Source of the DNA: Acidobacteriota bacterium
GTDB lineage: Bacteria > Acidobacteriota > Terriglobia > UBA7540
DNA: 6,570 bases
NCBI GenBank assembly: GCA_021789565.1
Contig: JAJYJL010000479.1
Location: 1-6,570, forward strand
Reading direction: 5' to 3'
Shown here in pieces: positions 5,458 through 6,570 of this stretch. Position 1 is the stretch's first letter, and each line of letters opens with the position of its first letter. Below the pieces are notes generated by a model, which saw nothing but the letters and a program-made list of their open reading frames with translations, was not told where the DNA came from and did no database searches. The position numbers and the translations under genes were made by a program.

Positions 5458-6132
5458 ATGGCCATACCCCGAACGGCCCTCGGCGAGATGGGGCTGCTGG
5501 TTTTTGATCTGGACGGCACGCTGGTGGACAGCGAACTCGACCTGGCGAACAGCGTGAACGCCACGCTGGAAAAAATCGGCCGCAGGCCGCTCAGCGTGGA
5601 GCGGATTGCATCCTACATAGGGCAGGGCGTGGTGGTCCTGATCACCCGGGCGCTGGGCGCTGATTCCACCCCGGAACTGGTGGAGCAGGCAACGGAGATT
5701 TTTCTGAAGCATTATCGCCGGCACATGCTGGACAACACTGCCACCTATCCCGGCGTTCGCGAAGCGCTGGCCGAACTCGGCGGGCGCAAGCTGGCCGTGC
5801 TGACCAACAAGCCGGTGAACTTCAGCCGCGAAATGCTGGCGGGGCTGGGCCTCGCAGAACGCTTTTTGCAGATTTATGGCGGCAACAGTTTTGAAACCAA
5901 GAAACCCGACCCCTTCGGCCTCCACCGGCTGATGGAGGAAACCGGGACGTCGGCCTCGCAGACCCTGATGATCGGGGATTCCGTCTCAGATGTCCTGGCG
6001 GGGCGCAACGCGGGCGCCTGGACCTGCGGCGTGAATTACGGATTCGGCGCGCCGACGCTCGATGAAGCGCCGCCCGACATCAGGATTGACGACCTGCGGG
6101 AATTGCCGAAACTGCTGAATGGAAAATCCTAG
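5458..6132 (+). CDS. HAD-superfamily phosphatase, phosphoglycolate phosphatase type
   Basis: A 224-residue soluble HAD hydrolase with a helical cap of the type found in Gph, PgmB and related enzymes; it removes phosphate from a small phosphorylated metabolite through an aspartyl intermediate. All four motifs are present: D17-L-D19-G-T-L (nucleophile D17, acid/base D19), T116-N-K in LAVLTNKP, K149-P-D, and G173-D174-S-V-S-D178 for magnesium. The cap lies between about residues 25 and 95. The similarity is closest to phosphoglycolate phosphatase, including KKPDP and the C-terminal GVNYGFG pattern, but substrate cannot be fixed from motifs, so I leave the symbol empty. The start ATG 5458 is three bases after the galT stop, with GAAGG at 5443-5447 inside galT as its likely ribosome site. 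ATG 5488 (M11) is an alternative that still keeps motif I. Co-transcription with galT suggests a role in sugar-phosphate turnover, which is inference. Confidence 0.9.
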   Translation: MAIPRTALGEMGLLVFDLDGTLVDSELDLANSVNATLEKIGRRPLSVERIASYIGQGVVVLITRALGADSTPELVEQATEIFLKHYRRHMLDNTATYPGVREALAELGGRKLAVLTNKPVNFSREMLAGLGLAERFLQIYGGNSFETKKPDPFGLHRLMEETGTSASQTLMIGDSVSDVLAGRNAGAWTCGVNYGFGAPTLDEAPPDIRIDDLRELPKLLNGKS

Positions 6133-6570
6133 CAAGACAAGCACGCGATGGATGTGCAGAAAGCCGTGGCTCCCGGCCGTGCTGGCGCTGGCGGCGATTG
6201 CTCTGGGGCTGCCGCCAGCGCTGCGTTCGCAATCGCTGCCCGCCGCGGTGGCGCAGGAACGCAGCCGGCTGCTGAATGAAAAATGGGACCCGGCCAAGCT
6301 TTACGCCATGCTGACCTCGCCGGACCCGGCGGAGCGCGAAGACCTCTATCGCGCGGCGTTTGCGGCCGGGCCGGCCATCATCCCCAAACTCCAGGATGCG
6401 CTCAAAGACGACCGCACCGCCACTTTTGCGGCGCAGACGCTGGCCTGGTTTGGCGGAGAACGCTCACTGGCCATCTTGAAAAAACTTGTGAACGATCCGC
6501 GCAATCTTGACCTGCGCCGCTTTTATTACGGCGCGCTGGGAGGAGCGGGCAACCCGCGCATTATTGAAAT
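6119..6570 (+). CDS. Exported HEAT-repeat-like protein, 3' end outside the window
   Basis: An open frame of 150 codons that is cut by the window edge. The likely start, ATG 6119, overlaps the end of the phosphatase gene by 14 bases, suggesting translational coupling; ATG 6152 (M12) is in frame and also possible. Neither has a good ribosome binding site. Residues 12-38 look like a signal peptide: W-M-C-R-K, a hydrophobic run (L18 to L31), then A-L-R-S-Q-S. No lipobox cysteine follows the hydrophobic run. From about residue 58 the sequence reads as paired amphipathic helices: SPDPAEREDLYRAAFAAG (67-84), then AIIPKLQDALKDD (86-98), ATFAAQTLAWFGG (101-113), SLAILKKLVNDP (116-127), LDLRRFYYGALGGAGNP (130-146). 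The spacing and the aspartate or proline turns between helices fit HEAT or HEAT-like (PBS lyase) repeats, a scaffold fold. Exact function unknown. Confidence 0.75.
   Translation, partial: MENPSKTSTRWMCRKPWLPAVLALAAIALGLPPALRSQSLPAAVAQERSRLLNEKWDPAKLYAMLTSPDPAEREDLYRAAFAAGPAIIPKLQDALKDDRTATFAAQTLAWFGGERSLAILKKLVNDPRNLDLRRFYYGALGGAGNPRIIE

Noticed and set aside
4279..5925. 548-codon open frame on the minus strand opposite galT and the HAD phosphatase gene
   Set aside because: Both + strand genes carry complete, ordered family motifs. The antisense translation has no recognisable domain and such long antisense frames are common in GC-rich codon usage.

Overview
The window looks like a piece of chromosome from a GC-rich environmental Gram-negative bacterium, most probably an Acidobacteriota member. 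This rests on gene content and style: a Tat-exported sugar isomerase/epimerase-like protein, a stand-alone TadE/TadG pair with long structured leader DNA, a divergent GalT, and promoter-like TAGAAT boxes. The phylum call is inference; there is no rRNA or marker gene to confirm it. All six genes I can support lie on the + strand. I see no insertion sequence, CRISPR array, tRNA or rRNA.

Layout. (1) 107-1069: a twin-arginine-exported TIM-barrel protein of the sugar phosphate isomerase/epimerase type. (2) 1070-1925: about 850 bases with no convincing gene. It holds a promoter-like box, several hairpins, and an 18-bp operator-like dyad at 1692-1709. (3) 1926-4021: a two-gene tad unit. One gene encodes a TadE-like minor pseudopilin; the other a TadG-like protein with an N-terminal Tad domain and a long cysteine-rich exported part. 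(4) 4022-4425: a spacer of about 400 bases with a hairpin after the tad unit, a palindrome-rich stretch resembling a dispersed intergenic repeat, and a promoter-like box in front of galT. (5) 4426-6570: a tightly packed unit of a GalT-family nucleotidyltransferase, a HAD phosphatase of the phosphoglycolate phosphatase type (3-nt gap), and the start of an exported HEAT-repeat-like protein that overlaps the phosphatase gene by 14 nt and runs off the window edge.

How they fit together. The TadE and TadG proteins are envelope components related to tight-adherence (Flp) pilus or type II/IV-like secretion machinery; no pilin, ATPase or secretin is in view. GalT plus a HAD phosphatase suggests sugar-phosphate or nucleotide-sugar metabolism, but GalT departs from the family at several conserved active-site positions, so its substrate is open. 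The points most worth a second look are the structured tad leader with its dyad, the altered GalT active-site loop, and the cysteine-rich TadG-like ectodomain. Nothing here amounts to a clear new multi-gene system.
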